A stretch of DNA of 64,000 bases from CAWFKS01 sp963816435 (GTDB lineage Bacteria > Pseudomonadota > Alphaproteobacteria > Rhizobiales > Rhizobiaceae). Positions 1 through 10,964 of the stretch are shown here, one piece after another. Every line of letters begins with the position of its first letter. Positions within the stretch are counted from its first letter, which is position 1. A program made the position numbers and the translations under genes. Under the pieces are notes generated by a model that was not told the DNA's origin, made no database searches, and worked only from the letters and a program-made list of their open reading frames with translations. The stretch is from positions 29,515 to 93,514 of the forward strand of contig CAWFKS010000021.1 in the NCBI GenBank assembly GCA_963816435.1. The letters run 5' to 3'.

Positions 1-297
1 ATCTTCAAGGTCACCGGCGCGCTGCTGGTGCTGATCGCGGCGGGCCTCGCAGCGCAGGCGGCGAGCCTGCTGGTGCAGGCCGGATACCTGCCGCCGCTCG
101 GCTACGACATCTGGGACACCTCGAACATTCTGTCCCAGGATGCGCCGCTCGGCTTCCTGCTGCACATTCTCGTCGGCTACATGGCCAGGCCGCAGGGCAT
201 CCAGGTGCTGGCCTACGCGGCGACGCTGCTGCTCATCCTCGGCACGACCGGGCTGGTGCGCCGCAGCCATGCGCGGGCCAAGCTCGCGGCACACTGA
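1..297 (+). CDS. FTR1-family iron permease, C-terminal fragment
   Basis: The frame is open from the first base and ends at TGA 295-297, giving the last 98 residues of a protein that begins outside the window. It has a hydrophobic segment at about residues 4-26 and another at about 66-88. Between them are a WDTS...L...D pattern and LLHILVGYMARP, which I recognise from the C-termini of EfeU/Ftr1 high-affinity iron permeases. These are inner-membrane transporters that work with a periplasmic iron-handling partner. The REXXE iron-binding motifs of the family would lie upstream and cannot be checked. It converges on murI, 22 bp away. Confidence 0.7.
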   Translation: MFKVTGALLVLIAAGLAAQAASLLVQAGYLPPLGYDIWDTSNILSQDAPLGFLLHILVGYMARPQGIQVLAYAATLLLILGTTGLVRRSHARAKLAAH

Positions 298-319
298 TTC
301 ATCGCTCCCAAATTCCAGA

Positions 320-1117
320 TCACGCCTTGAGGCCGAAGCCCTGAAGCAGCCGCCGGCCGGCGAATGTCGGCGCGCCGGAGGTGAAAACGCCGATGTCCGG
401 TTCATGCGGGCCGAGTTCCGGCTGCGCGCGCTGCGAGACCGGCGCGAGCAGCGAAAGCGCGCGCCGGGCGATCGCCTCGGCCGGGTCCAGCCAGTCGACC
501 GGCCACGGCGCGGTCTTGCGCATCCGGTTGGCCAGGAAAGGATAGTGCGTGCAGGCCAGCACCACGATGTCGGTGCGCCGGCCCTCCTGTTCGACGAAGC
601 ACGGCGCAATTTCGGCCCTCACCGCCTCCTCGTCGACGAAACCTTCCTGCATGTAGGTTTCCGCCAGAGCCGCCAGCCGCTCGCTGCCGACCAGGCGCAC
701 ATGACATTTCGACGCCCACTGGCGGATCAGGTCGCGCGTATATTGCCGCTTCACGGTGCCCGGCGTGGCCAGCACCGACACGAGGCCTGACCACGTGCGC
801 TCGGCCGCCGGCTTGATCGCAGGAACCGTGCCGACGAATGGCGTCTGCGGGAAACGTTCGCGGAGATCGCCGAGCACCAGCGTGGAGAGGGTGTTGCAGG
901 CGATGATCGCCACCTCCGGCCGATGCTCATCGAGCAGGCCCGCGAACAGATCCAGGATGCGCGTGCGCAGCGCCTCCTCCTCCCACGCGCCGTACGGAAA
1001 GGCGGCATCGTCGGCAACGTAGACAAAGCGGCGGTCCGGCATCAAAACGCGCGCTTCGCGCAGCACGGTGAGGCCACCGATGCCGGAATCCAGGACGAGG
1101 ATGGGCCTGTCGCTCAT
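320..1117 (-). CDS. murI: Glutamate racemase MurI
   Basis: This 265-residue protein interconverts L- and D-glutamate for peptidoglycan synthesis in the cytosol. The N-terminus has the Asp-Ser pair of the family (VLDSGIGGL, residues 8-16). The two catalytic cysteines are visible: Cys74 in ACNTLST and Cys189 in ACTHYPFL, the latter followed by the conserved Thr-His. The length is normal. The ATG overlaps the stop of the upstream trmJ-like gene by 4 bp (ATGA), so the two are probably translationally coupled. This trmJ-murI adjacency is, as I recall it, common in Rhizobiales. No regulatory signal of its own is visible. Confidence 0.93.
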   Translation of the reverse strand: MSDRPILVLDSGIGGLTVLREARVLMPDRRFVYVADDAAFPYGAWEEEALRTRILDLFAGLLDEHRPEVAIIACNTLSTLVLGDLRERFPQTPFVGTVPAIKPAAERTWSGLVSVLATPGTVKRQYTRDLIRQWASKCHVRLVGSERLAALAETYMQEGFVDEEAVRAEIAPCFVEQEGRRTDIVVLACTHYPFLANRMRKTAPWPVDWLDPAEAIARRALSLLAPVSQRAQPELGPHEPDIGVFTSGAPTFAGRRLLQGFGLKA

Positions 1118-1992
1118 TGCCGCCGGTCTGCCCCATCGCCCCGCCCGGCGTCTTCCGAACCGCGGCGCGCCATGCCCTCGGGCGCGCCGGTGCCGCGCGG
1201 CTGGTTCGGCGAGAACTTGTCGAGCGAAGTGACGACGCCGCGCAGCACATCGATCTCGGCGTCGGAGAACCCCGGGCGGGTCAGCACGGCCTTCAGATTG
1301 TCGAGCATCTTCGGTTTCTTCTCCGGCGGCCGGAAATAACCCCGGGCATCCAGAGCAGCCTCGACATGTCCGAGCAGCCCCTGCAGCTTGCGCTTTTCGG
1401 CGGGCTCGAAGGCAGGTCCGGCGAACGCCGTGGCGGACGGCTCTTCAAGCCCCGACTTCATCCACTCGTAAGACATCAGCAGCACGGCCTGGGCGATGTT
1501 GAGCGAGGCGAAGCCGGGATTGACCGGAAACGTGACGATCTGGTCGGCGAGCGCCACCTCCTCGTTGTAAAGGCCGAAACGCTCGCGGCCGAACAGGATG
1601 CCCGTCTTCTGGCCGGCGACGAAGCGTCCCCGCAGTTCGCGCCCGGCATCGACGGGGCCCCTCACCGGCTTGAAATTGTCACGCGCACGGGCGGTCGTCG
1701 CCACGACATAGTGCAAATCGGCCACGGCGGCTGCGGTGTCGGGGAACACGGTCGCGGCGTCGATGACGTGGTCGGCACGGCTTGCCGCAGCGCGTGCCTT
1801 TTCGTTGGGCCAGCCGTCGCGCGGGTTGACGAGGCGCAGCTCGGCAAGGCCGAAATTGGCCATCGCCCGGGCCACCATGCCGATGTTCTCACCGAGTTGC
1901 GGCTCGACGAGCACGATCGCCGGACCTTCCGCGATCAGCCTGCGTTCGCCGTCTGGTCCGCTCATGTGTGGTCGTCGCCTGATTGCCGCCAT
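1114..1992 (-). CDS. trmJ: SPOUT RNA methyltransferase, TrmJ/TrmH group 1
   Basis: This is a predicted SAM-dependent 2'-O-ribose methyltransferase of the SpoU/TrmH superfamily. The group-1 (TrmJ) members act on position 32 of tRNA. Near the N-terminus it has IVLVEPQLGENIGMVARAM, then the knotted-fold motifs LFGRERFGLYNEE and NPGFASLNIAQAVLL. The C-terminus is a charged tail. I chose ATG 1992 because an AGGGA Shine-Dalgarno sequence lies 6 bp upstream. The next ATG, at 1965, gives an N-terminus closer to homologues I remember but has only a weak ribosome site. The gene is divergent from the TfoX gene, with about 50 bp between starts, and overlaps murI by 4 bp. Confidence 0.88.
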   Translation of the reverse strand: MAAIRRRPHMSGPDGERRLIAEGPAIVLVEPQLGENIGMVARAMANFGLAELRLVNPRDGWPNEKARAAASRADHVIDAATVFPDTAAAVADLHYVVATTARARDNFKPVRGPVDAGRELRGRFVAGQKTGILFGRERFGLYNEEVALADQIVTFPVNPGFASLNIAQAVLLMSYEWMKSGLEEPSATAFAGPAFEPAEKRKLQGLLGHVEAALDARGYFRPPEKKPKMLDNLKAVLTRPGFSDAEIDVLRGVVTSLDKFSPNQPRGTGAPEGMARRGSEDAGRGDGADRRQ

Positions 1993-2041
1993 CGGCCGTC
2001 CCTGCCATAATCCGCGGGCAAAGAAAAGCGCGGGAGGGACC

Positions 2042-2398
2042 GTGAGCGCAGAACTCGCCGAGCGCGTCCGCAAACAGCTCGCCGACATGCCCGGTGCCGC
2101 CGAAATCCGGATGTTCGGCGGTCTTTGCTTCACGCTCAAGGGAAACATGCTGGTCGGCATCATGAACGACGGCGGACTGCTCGTGCGCGTGGGACCATCC
2201 GGCATGACCGAGGCACTGAGCCGGCCGGGAGCCTCACCGATGGAGATGGGAGCGCGCGTCATGCGGGGCTTCGTCGTGGTCTCGCCGGACGCGCTCGACG
2301 ATGCGGCGCTTTCCCAATGGATGGCGACCGCCCGCGCCTTTGTCGAACCGATGCCGCCGAAACAGAAGAAGCCCGCCAAGCGGCCCAAGGCCATCTGA
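2042..2398 (+). CDS. TfoX N-terminal domain protein
   Basis: This 118-residue cytosolic protein starts at GTG 2042, preceded by GGAGGGA. It carries the TfoX/Sxy N-terminal signature: the segment around residues 20-40 reads AEIRMFGGLCFTLKGNMLVG and is followed by a MEMGARVMRGFVVVSP stretch. A Lys-Pro-rich tail ends the protein. In gammaproteobacteria TfoX regulates competence. The stand-alone N-terminal domain in alphaproteobacteria has no settled function, so none is assigned here. The short divergent spacer to trmJ (about 50 bp) must hold both promoters. Confidence 0.8.
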   Translation: MSAELAERVRKQLADMPGAAEIRMFGGLCFTLKGNMLVGIMNDGGLLVRVGPSGMTEALSRPGASPMEMGARVMRGFVVVSPDALDDAALSQWMATARAFVEPMPPKQKKPAKRPKAI

Positions 2399-2483
2399 CG
2401 CCGTTCTCGACGTCAACTGAAACTTCGTTGCGTTTGCAGATCGACGGCCTGGGAAAACTCAACCTGCAGTATGTGCCGGCGCG

Positions 2484-2640
2484 AAAAAACCGCTGAAAAT
2501 TTTTATTTTTCCTTATTAAAAGGCACGTAATACTTTCCACTTGGTTGTAATTACTATGGAGCCTTAAAGTAAAATACCTTGCTATGTATCTTAATATGAT
2601 ATACTCTACCTAAAATCCAAATATCAAATTCGTTCCAGAT
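2484..2640. other. AT-rich island upstream of the tail-collar gene
   Basis: About 150 bp is dominated by A and T (runs such as TTTTTATTTTTCC, and TATCTTAATATGATATA near 2587), while the flanking DNA is GC-rich. No open frame of note lies in it. It sits directly before the exported tail-collar gene and probably holds its promoter. The composition suggests either imported DNA or an H-NS/MucR-type silenced promoter; the sequence alone does not decide. Confidence 0.6.
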
Positions 2641-2658
2641 ATTGATGGGGAGGGCGCG

Positions 2659-3266
2659 ATGCTGCGCAAGCTGTTTTTCGGTTTCGTCTTCTGCTTCATT
2701 TTCTTCACTCGGACTCCTCGCTTTTATATCCCCGGCGAGCGCACAATCGGAACCTTTCGTCGGACAGTTGATGGCGACGGCCGCCACTTTCTGCCCCCGG
2801 GGGTGGGCACAGGCGGACGGCCAGCTTCTGGCAATTTCCCAGAACACGGCGCTGTTTTCGCTTTTGGGCACCACATATGGGGGCAATGGGCAGACCAATT
2901 TCGCCTTGCCGGATCTGCGTGGGCGCGCCCCCATACACGCGGGTCAAGGCCCCGGTCTGAGCAACTACCCGCAGGGGCAGGCGAGCCGGGCCCGAAAGCT
3001 TCACGTTGACCATCAGCCAGTTGCCCCCTCATACTCATTCGGTGCAGGCGACGAACGCAACTGCCGACAAGGGCGGGCCTGCGGATCGCTATCTCGGCGG
3101 CGGCGTCGGCAACGACGACATGTATCACGACGGTCCGCCAAACAAGCTGATGGCCAACGACATGATCACGCCCACAGGGGGCGGCGAGGCAGTGAACCAT
3201 CGCGATCCTTATTTGACGGTTCTCTGGTGCGTCGCCACGCAGGGAGTGTTCCCGTCGCGCAACTGA
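2659..3266 (+). CDS. Exported phage tail-collar (MdpB-like) protein, two frame breaks
   Basis: The start is ATG 2659 with GGGGAGGG 5 bp upstream. The reading frame begins MLRKLFFGFVFCFIFF, needs one base removed near 2707, and then continues LGLLAFISPASAQS, which together make a convincing Sec signal peptide with an AxA cleavage site. The mature part is a tail-collar domain: CPRGWAQADGQLLAIS, GTTYGGNGQTNFALPDLRGR. After a second extra base near 2986 it continues GPESFTLTISQLPPHTHS and ends with PYLTVLWCVATQGVFPSRN, the usual C-terminus of the family. Corrected length is about 201 residues. Members are known from phage tails and from bacterial microcystin-dependent proteins; the role of an exported one is unknown. 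No other phage gene is nearby. Confidence 0.72.
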
Positions 3267-3354
3267 CCTCTCGCGTTTCTGCAAGCCGGTCCCTCGCCTC
3301 AGTTCGCGAGCACCGGTCCTGCGGTTCTGATCCTTCTCGCCGGCCGTTCGGCCG

Positions 3355-4254
3355 TCAGGCTGCCGCGAAATCGCGGATTGCTGCGGCCACGCCATCCGGA
3401 TTTTCGTGCAGGATCCAGTGACCACGACCGGCAAAGCGCTGCACCGTGAGGTCGGGCACGAAATCGGCCAAGTCCGCCAGGCAGGACGGCCGCAAGCGCC
3501 TCGTCGGCCTCTCCCCACACACGAGGTGCGGCACCCTCACCGCCAAGGCGCTTTCGCCGGCATGTCGAGGATCGGTGAAGAGGCCGGCGCCGGCGCGTCC
3601 GGCTTCAGGCACCTCGATCGGAGAAGCGCGATACCAGTTGAGCATGCCCGACAGCACGCCGGGGCCAGACCACGCCGCGCGATACTGGGCGGCCAGTTGC
3701 GGCGTCATCCAGTCCGCTTCGGAAAACTCCGTCATCATGCGCAGCAGCCGGCGATATCCGTCTTCGGCCAGCCGCGTCTCGATGTCGGGAAGCCTCAACG
3801 TGTTGATGTACTGGCTGGCGCGGCGCTGCTCGGCATCCTCGAATATCGCGCGCTGAAAACAGGCCGGATGAACGCCGTTGGCGACGATCAGATGCGTCAG
3901 CCGCTCGGGCCGCGCAATCGCAAAAGCATAGGCAACCGAAGCGCCCCAATCATGCCCCGCAAGCACGAACGGCTTTCCGGGCGACAGACGGTCCGCAAGG
4001 GAGTCGATGTCGGCAACGAGGTTCCTGGCGCGGTAAGCGTCCACGTCCGCAGGTGCCGTCGATCCGCCGTAGCCGCGCTGGTCGGGCGCGACGACATGGA
4101 AACGGTCTGCCAGACGCTCCATCACCGGGCGCCACGCAATCCAGAATTCCGGAAAGCCATGCAGGCAAAGAAGCAGCGGATTGGCGGCGTCGCCGGCCTC
4201 GGCGAAACGCAGCCGCGCGCCGCCGGTATCGTGTGAGCCGAAGCGGAATTCCAT
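3355..4254 (-). CDS. Alpha/beta hydrolase, epoxide hydrolase/haloalkane dehalogenase-like
   Basis: This 299-residue soluble hydrolase starts at ATG 4254, with AGGAAAGG upstream. Visible motifs are the oxyanion loop LCLHGFPEFW (about residues 25-34), the nucleophile elbow AGHDWGAS (Asp nucleophile, as in epoxide hydrolases and dehalogenases) and the catalytic His in GRGHWILHENP. The strand that should carry the acid residue reads LVCGERPTRRLRPSC as given. Shifting the frame between about 3490 and 3510 gives WGEADEAL, the normal motif with its Asp. Two compensating single-base errors (one missing, one extra) therefore scramble about 8 residues. Substrate unknown. Confidence 0.82.
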   Translation of the reverse strand: MEFRFGSHDTGGARLRFAEAGDAANPLLLCLHGFPEFWIAWRPVMERLADRFHVVAPDQRGYGGSTAPADVDAYRARNLVADIDSLADRLSPGKPFVLAGHDWGASVAYAFAIARPERLTHLIVANGVHPACFQRAIFEDAEQRRASQYINTLRLPDIETRLAEDGYRRLLRMMTEFSEADWMTPQLAAQYRAAWSGPGVLSGMLNWYRASPIEVPEAGRAGAGLFTDPRHAGESALAVRVPHLVCGERPTRRLRPSCLADLADFVPDLTVQRFAGRGHWILHENPDGVAAAIRDFAAA

Positions 4255-4396
4255 AGCCCTACCCTTTCCTGAATGCGGCTCCACACAAGGCCTGCGGCCT
4301 GCTTTGCCTTCCCTGCCGACAATGGTATAGGGGCCGCACTTTCGATCAAGAATCTTCGGGCGCCACGCGTCCGGCTGCAGCAACGAGGCATCTCAC

Positions 4397-5611
4397 ATGG
4401 CGAAGATCAAGGTGGACAATCCCGTCGTGGAACTCGACGGGGACGAGATGACGCGCATCATCTGGCAGCTCATCAAGGACAAGCTGATCCACCCCTATCT
4501 CGACATCGACCTCGAATATTACGACCTGTCGATCCAGCATCGCGACGAAACCGACGACAAGGTGACGGTGGACGCCGCCAACGCCATCAAGAAGCACGGC
4601 GTCGGCGTGAAATGCGCCACGATCACTCCCGACGAGGCGCGGGTGGAGGAATTCGGGCTGAAGCGCATGTATCGCTCGCCCAACGGGACCATCCGCAACA
4701 TTCTGGGCGGCGTCATCTTCCGCGAGCCGATCATCTGCAAGAACGTGCCGCGGCTGGTGCCCGGCTGGACGCAGCCGATCATCGTCGGCCGCCACGCCTT
4801 CGGCGACCAGTACCGCGCCACCGATTTCCGCTTCCCCGGCAAGGGCAAGCTGACGATCAAGTTCGTCGGCGAGGACGGTCAGACGATCGAGCACGAGGTG
4901 TTCGACGCGCCGGGCTCCGGCGTGGCGATGGCGATGTACAACCTCGACGATTCGATCCGCGATTTCGCCCGCGCCTCGATGAACTACGGCCTGCAGCGCG
5001 GCTACCCGGTCTATCTGTCGACCAAGAACACCATCCTCAAAGCCTATGACGGGCGCTTCAAGGACATCTTCCAGGAGGTCTACGAGAGCGAGTTCGCCGA
5101 CAAGTTCAAGGCGGCGAAGATCACCTACGAGCACCGCCTGATCGACGACATGGTGGCGGCCAGCCTGAAATGGTCGGGCGGCTATGTCTGGGCCTGCAAG
5201 AACTACGACGGCGACGTGCAGTCCGACACGGTGGCGCAGGGCTTCGGCTCGCTCGGCCTGATGACCTCGGTGCTGATGACGCCGGACGGCCAGACCGTGG
5301 AGGCCGAGGCAGCGCACGGCACGGTGACGCGCCACTACCGCCAGCACGAGCGCGGCGAGGAGACCTCGACCAATTCGATCGCCTCGATCTTCGCCTGGAC
5401 GCGCGGGCTCGCCCACCGCGCCAAGCTCGACGGCAACGACGACCTCAAGGAGTTCGCCGCCACGCTCGAGCGCGTGTGCATCCAGACCGTGGAATCCGGC
5501 TACATGACCAAGGATCTGGCGCTGCTGATCGGCGCCGACCAGCGCTGGCTTTCGACCACCGGCTTCCTCGACAAGGTGGACGAGAACCTCGCCAAAGCCA
5601 TGGCTGCCTGA
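4397..5611 (+). CDS. icd: NADP-dependent isocitrate dehydrogenase
   Basis: This 404-residue enzyme of the eukaryote-like, type II homodimeric class oxidatively decarboxylates isocitrate to 2-oxoglutarate in the TCA cycle. It begins MAKIKVDNPVVELDGDEMTR and contains YRSPNGTIRNILGG (substrate-binding Ser/Asn/Arg), the tyrosine region RHAFGDQYRATDF, LIDDMVA with metal-binding Asp residues, and EAAHGTVTRHYRQH for NADP. Length and ends are normal for the family. GAGG lies 8 bp before the ATG. The gene lies near alaS and recA, a neighbourhood I recall from Rhizobiales. Confidence 0.96.
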   Translation: MAKIKVDNPVVELDGDEMTRIIWQLIKDKLIHPYLDIDLEYYDLSIQHRDETDDKVTVDAANAIKKHGVGVKCATITPDEARVEEFGLKRMYRSPNGTIRNILGGVIFREPIICKNVPRLVPGWTQPIIVGRHAFGDQYRATDFRFPGKGKLTIKFVGEDGQTIEHEVFDAPGSGVAMAMYNLDDSIRDFARASMNYGLQRGYPVYLSTKNTILKAYDGRFKDIFQEVYESEFADKFKAAKITYEHRLIDDMVAASLKWSGGYVWACKNYDGDVQSDTVAQGFGSLGLMTSVLMTPDGQTVEAEAAHGTVTRHYRQHERGEETSTNSIASIFAWTRGLAHRAKLDGNDDLKEFAATLERVCIQTVESGYMTKDLALLIGADQRWLSTTGFLDKVDENLAKAMAA

Positions 5612-5693
5612 CGAGAGAGGGGCGCGATGGGCGTTCACGCGTCCGGCGTCGCCGTTCGTCCCTGGCGTAGCGCTCCGATGTGGAGCATGAGCG

Positions 5694-6044
5694 ATGAACC
5701 TGGCGCTGCTCAATCGCCGCAGGTTCCTGCAGGTCGCGTTTGGGCTCGCCCTGACCGTGACATTGCTCTTGGCGGCACGCTTCGTCGCCCGCTTCCTCTA
5801 TTTCAGGCGGCACGCCGACGAGCCGGTCGCCGGCTGGATGCCGCTCGGCTACGTCGCGCGTTCCCACGGGGTGCCGGTGGAGGCGCTGCGCGACGAACTC
5901 GGCCTTGCGCCGGAATTCCACGACCGCCGACCGATCGAACAGATCGCGTCCGAAAGCGGAATGCCCCCCGAAGCCTACATTGCCGAGGTCGAAGCGGCGC
6001 TGGAACGCCTTGCGGGAACACCCGCGGGCGGTGCCGACCCGTGA
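5694..6044 (+). CDS. Hypothetical single-pass membrane protein
   Basis: A 116-residue protein with a basic N-terminus (NRRRFLQ) and one hydrophobic segment at about residues 13-30, followed by a soluble part rich in acidic residues. It contains a helix-turn-like stretch (GYVARSHGVPVEALRDELGL) that could be a LysM- or HTH-like fold, but I cannot name a family. Its stop overlaps the GTG start of the following DedA gene (GTGA), so the two are likely co-translated and the protein may assist that transporter-like partner. GGAG lies 8 bp before the ATG. Confidence 0.7.
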   Translation: MNLALLNRRRFLQVAFGLALTVTLLLAARFVARFLYFRRHADEPVAGWMPLGYVARSHGVPVEALRDELGLAPEFHDRRPIEQIASESGMPPEAYIAEVEAALERLAGTPAGGADP

Positions 6045-6637
6045 GCGATCTCGCCCTCCAATACCTGGCGAGCATCGGCGGTCCGGTGCTGTTCGTCACG
6101 CTGGTGTTTGGCGCGATCGGCGTGCCGCTTCCCTCGACGTTGCTCTTGATCGCCACCGGAGCCCTTGGCGCCGAAGGCGGTGTCGATCTGGTCGCGATGT
6201 TCGCCTGGGCCACGCCCGGCGCCATCATCGGCGACCAAGTCGGCTATTTCGTCGGGCGCACACTGGGCGAGCCGGTGGAGCGGCTGGCGAAGCGCCGACC
6301 TGCCATCGCGCGGAGCCTCGAGGAGGCGAGGACCTACATTGCGCACTGGGGCGGCACCGGGGTCTTCCTGACGCGCTGGCTGCTCAGCCCGATCGGGCCA
6401 GCCGTCAACATCGCGGCGGGCATCGCCGCACTTTCCTGGCCGCGATTCACGATGTGGAGCATCGCCGGAGAGGCGCTGTGGGTAATGCTGTTCCTGGCGC
6501 TCGGCGCCACGGTCGGCCACGGCGTCGAGCAGCTTGCCGCTCTCGCCGGAAACCTGACCTGGCTGCTGATCGCGGCAATCGCCACCGCGATTCTCGGATG
6601 GCGGCTGTTCGGCACACGGCGGGCGGGCGCGGCATAG
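6041..6637 (+). CDS. DedA/SNARE-associated family membrane protein
   Basis: A 198-residue polytopic inner-membrane protein with about five hydrophobic stretches. The start is GTG 6041, overlapping the previous stop. DedA signatures are visible: GVPLPSTLLLIATGAL near the N-terminus, GDQVGYFVGRTLGEPV, and FLTRWLLSPIGPAVNIAAGIA, which matches the family F.R..P..R....AG pattern only loosely. DedA proteins include undecaprenyl-phosphate and phospholipid flippases; here the substrate is not determinable. The canonical arginine-rich loop is weak, so this is a divergent member. Confidence 0.8.
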   Translation: MSDLALQYLASIGGPVLFVTLVFGAIGVPLPSTLLLIATGALGAEGGVDLVAMFAWATPGAIIGDQVGYFVGRTLGEPVERLAKRRPAIARSLEEARTYIAHWGGTGVFLTRWLLSPIGPAVNIAAGIAALSWPRFTMWSIAGEALWVMLFLALGATVGHGVEQLAALAGNLTWLLIAAIATAILGWRLFGTRRAGAA

Positions 6638-6658
6638 CAGCCGAAACGCCCCGCGCGC

Positions 6659-9317
<2,659 letters not shown>

Positions 9318-9497
9318 CTATCAACCTTTTGCGAGAAGGCCGCGGAATGTCCGCGGAAATTAGAACTGCGCCTTTTAGCGTCGGCGCGGTGGAGTGTCCA
9401 GAAATGCGCAAGGCGGATCTGTTGCTCACGTGCGCCGACGCCTTTTCCTCGCCCCTTCGGGAGCGCCCGCCACGTCTCCGTGTCCTCAGGCGCCGCC

Positions 9498-9567
9498 GCC
9501 TCCCTCCCCCTCGAGGGGAGGGTCGATCCGCGCAGCGGATCGGGGTGGGGTCGTCACAGACAGGCGC
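9498..9567 (+). repeat. 70-bp intergenic repeat, copy A
   Basis: This copy begins GCCTCCCTCCCCCTCGAGG and ends TCGTCACAGACAGGCGC. It is nearly identical to 10543-10613 and contains two internal palindromes (CCCCTCGAGGGG and GATCCGCGCAGCGGATC). It looks like a palindromic, REP-type dispersed element. Confidence 0.8.
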
Positions 9568-10211
9568 TGCCGCCTTTCCTCGCCCCCTTCAGGGGGAGAG
9601 GTGGCGAGGGCGAAGCCCGAGACGGAGAGGGGGAGTGCGCACCCTTCAATTCCCCTCTCTGGTCTTTTCCAAGCATTTGCTCGGGGACAAGCCCGCTCGC
9701 AAACACAGGCGTCCCCCGGGCGGGGCCCGCTGCCTCCGGCAGCTCCCGCCCGTTCGAAGCCTGCCGATGATTTACAGGATCATCGGCTTGCCGCTTTGCG
9801 GCAACCGGCTTCTCACCCCCCGCAAGGGGAGAGATAGGGCGCGGCATCGCCACCGCGTCCTTCTCCCCGCGTGCGGGGCGAGGGAGGGCGCGCGCCATCG
9901 GCCTTGGCACATACGTCTTCATCGCCACGCCCGGCTTCGCTACAGCCGTCTGGCCATTGTCAAAGAACTCGCGCCTGTCGCGAGGATCGCTGCGCGATCC
10001 CGCTGGGCGCTGTCGCCGGAGCGCCTCGCGGCGATCCGGCTGGGGAAGACGGGCGGCCGTTCGGACGCTCATCTAGGGTAGTAACGTTGCGACCTCGCGG
10101 CCGCCCGTCCGGCGATTTTTGCGGTCACCGCCCGTTCCGCTTCCAGCACCCGGCTTCAGGAGGTTTCCGCGACAAGCGACATTCGCGTCGCTTCCCGCCT
10201 CTTCCTCCAGC

Positions 10212-10328
10212 GGCGACGGCTCATCACCGCCGCCTCGCCGGGTGCCCTTAAGCGCTCGTCCAGCGCACAGGGGCCGGTAGTACCCCCAGGGGAACCCTTG
10301 GACAGTGCCGCCCCGGACGAAAAGTCCA
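10212..10328. other. Hairpin-dense segment, possible structured RNA
   Basis: Three hairpins follow one another: 10212-10234 (GGCGACGG with CCGCCGCC, one G-U pair), 10252-10266 (GCGCT with AGCGC) and about 10315-10327 (GGAC with GTCC). No Rfam family is recognised. A weak 108-codon frame overlaps it on the minus strand but resembles nothing I know. Confidence 0.25.
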
Positions 10329-10542
10329 CGTTAGACTTCGCGGCGGAGGCGCCGGTCCCTCCCCACGCAATCACCGTCATGATCGGTGTTCCCGCGGAAG
10401 GGACTGAGGGCGATGGTAAGGGAGGTTGGAAGGGTGGGGATAAAAGAGGGAGTGGGGAATGGGGAGTAGTGAGTGGGAACAACGGGTTGGGCGAGCGGAG
10501 CTGCGCGGCTGTCCACGGTGGCGGGCTGGCAGCAGCGCCGGC

Positions 10543-10613
10543 GCCTCCCTCCCCCTCGAGGGGAGGGTCGATCCGCGTGAGCGGATCGGGGTGGGGTCGT
10601 CACAGACAGGCGC
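10543..10613 (+). repeat. 70-bp intergenic repeat, copy B
   Basis: This is the second copy of the element at 9498-9567, in the same orientation. It differs mainly by one extra base in the central palindrome (GCGTGAGCGG versus GCGCAGCGG). Confidence 0.8.
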
Positions 10614-10964
10614 GGCGCAGCCTAGCGACTGCCGCTCCAGAATCCGGTCGTCGAGCACGGCCGAGGCTACCCCACCCGTCCCGTCGCTGCGTCCACTGGC
10701 CGGGTCCCCGCTGCTTCGCAGCGTCCCGGCGTTCGCCGGCCTTTGATCGTGCCACCGGCACGATCAATTCGCGTGCCGCGAACCAGCCGCTCACCCCCTC
10801 AAGGGGGAGGGATTCCCCGGCATCGCCGCGTCACTATCCTCGGTGATCGACCGAAGCGCCTAAGCCCTCGCCTCGCCCCTTTGGGGAGAGGCCAATTGCC
10901 ACCGAAGCCGCGTCAGCGGCGAGGCCGGCAATCCGAGTGGACGCGTGAGGCGACGGCTTCCGGT

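Larger units (their letters stand above)
9318..10964. repeat. Repeat-rich alaS-recA spacer, no convincing gene
   Basis: The 1.6 kb spacer contains no frame with family resemblance. It is filled with short GC-rich palindromes of the CCCC(N)GGGG-AGAGG kind (around 9582, 9817, 9863, 10792 and 10874), and one 70-bp element occurs twice. Such mosaics are typical of rhizobial intergenic mosaic or REP-like elements. Around 10390-10490 lies a purine-rich low-complexity stretch. Several hairpins between 10205 and 10330 are described separately. Confidence 0.65.

Noticed and set aside
2659..3266. Prophage remnant around the tail-collar gene
   Set aside because: No integrase, capsid, portal, lysis gene or attachment repeat lies nearby, and both neighbours are ordinary chromosomal genes.
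2642..3421. Alternative tail-collar start at TTG 2642 or ATG 2645
   Set aside because: No ribosome site precedes it and its N-terminus is Cys/Ser-rich. The ATG at 2659 has GGGGAGGG and, after one base is removed, an ideal signal peptide.
10080..10420. tmRNA or RNase P RNA in the alaS-recA spacer
   Set aside because: Neither the tag-coding sequence of tmRNA nor the GAGGAAAGTCC/ACAGAAA cores of RNase P were found on either strand.
10156..10482. 108-codon minus-strand frame in the alaS-recA spacer as a gene
   Set aside because: It covers low-complexity and hairpin sequence, has no family resemblance and no ribosome site, and its Pro/Ser-rich start comes from a purine-rich tract on the other strand.
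9318..10964. CRISPR array in the alaS-recA or 17.5-kb repeats
   Set aside because: The repeats are long palindromic units with identical linkers or irregular spacing, without unique spacers of constant length and without cas genes.
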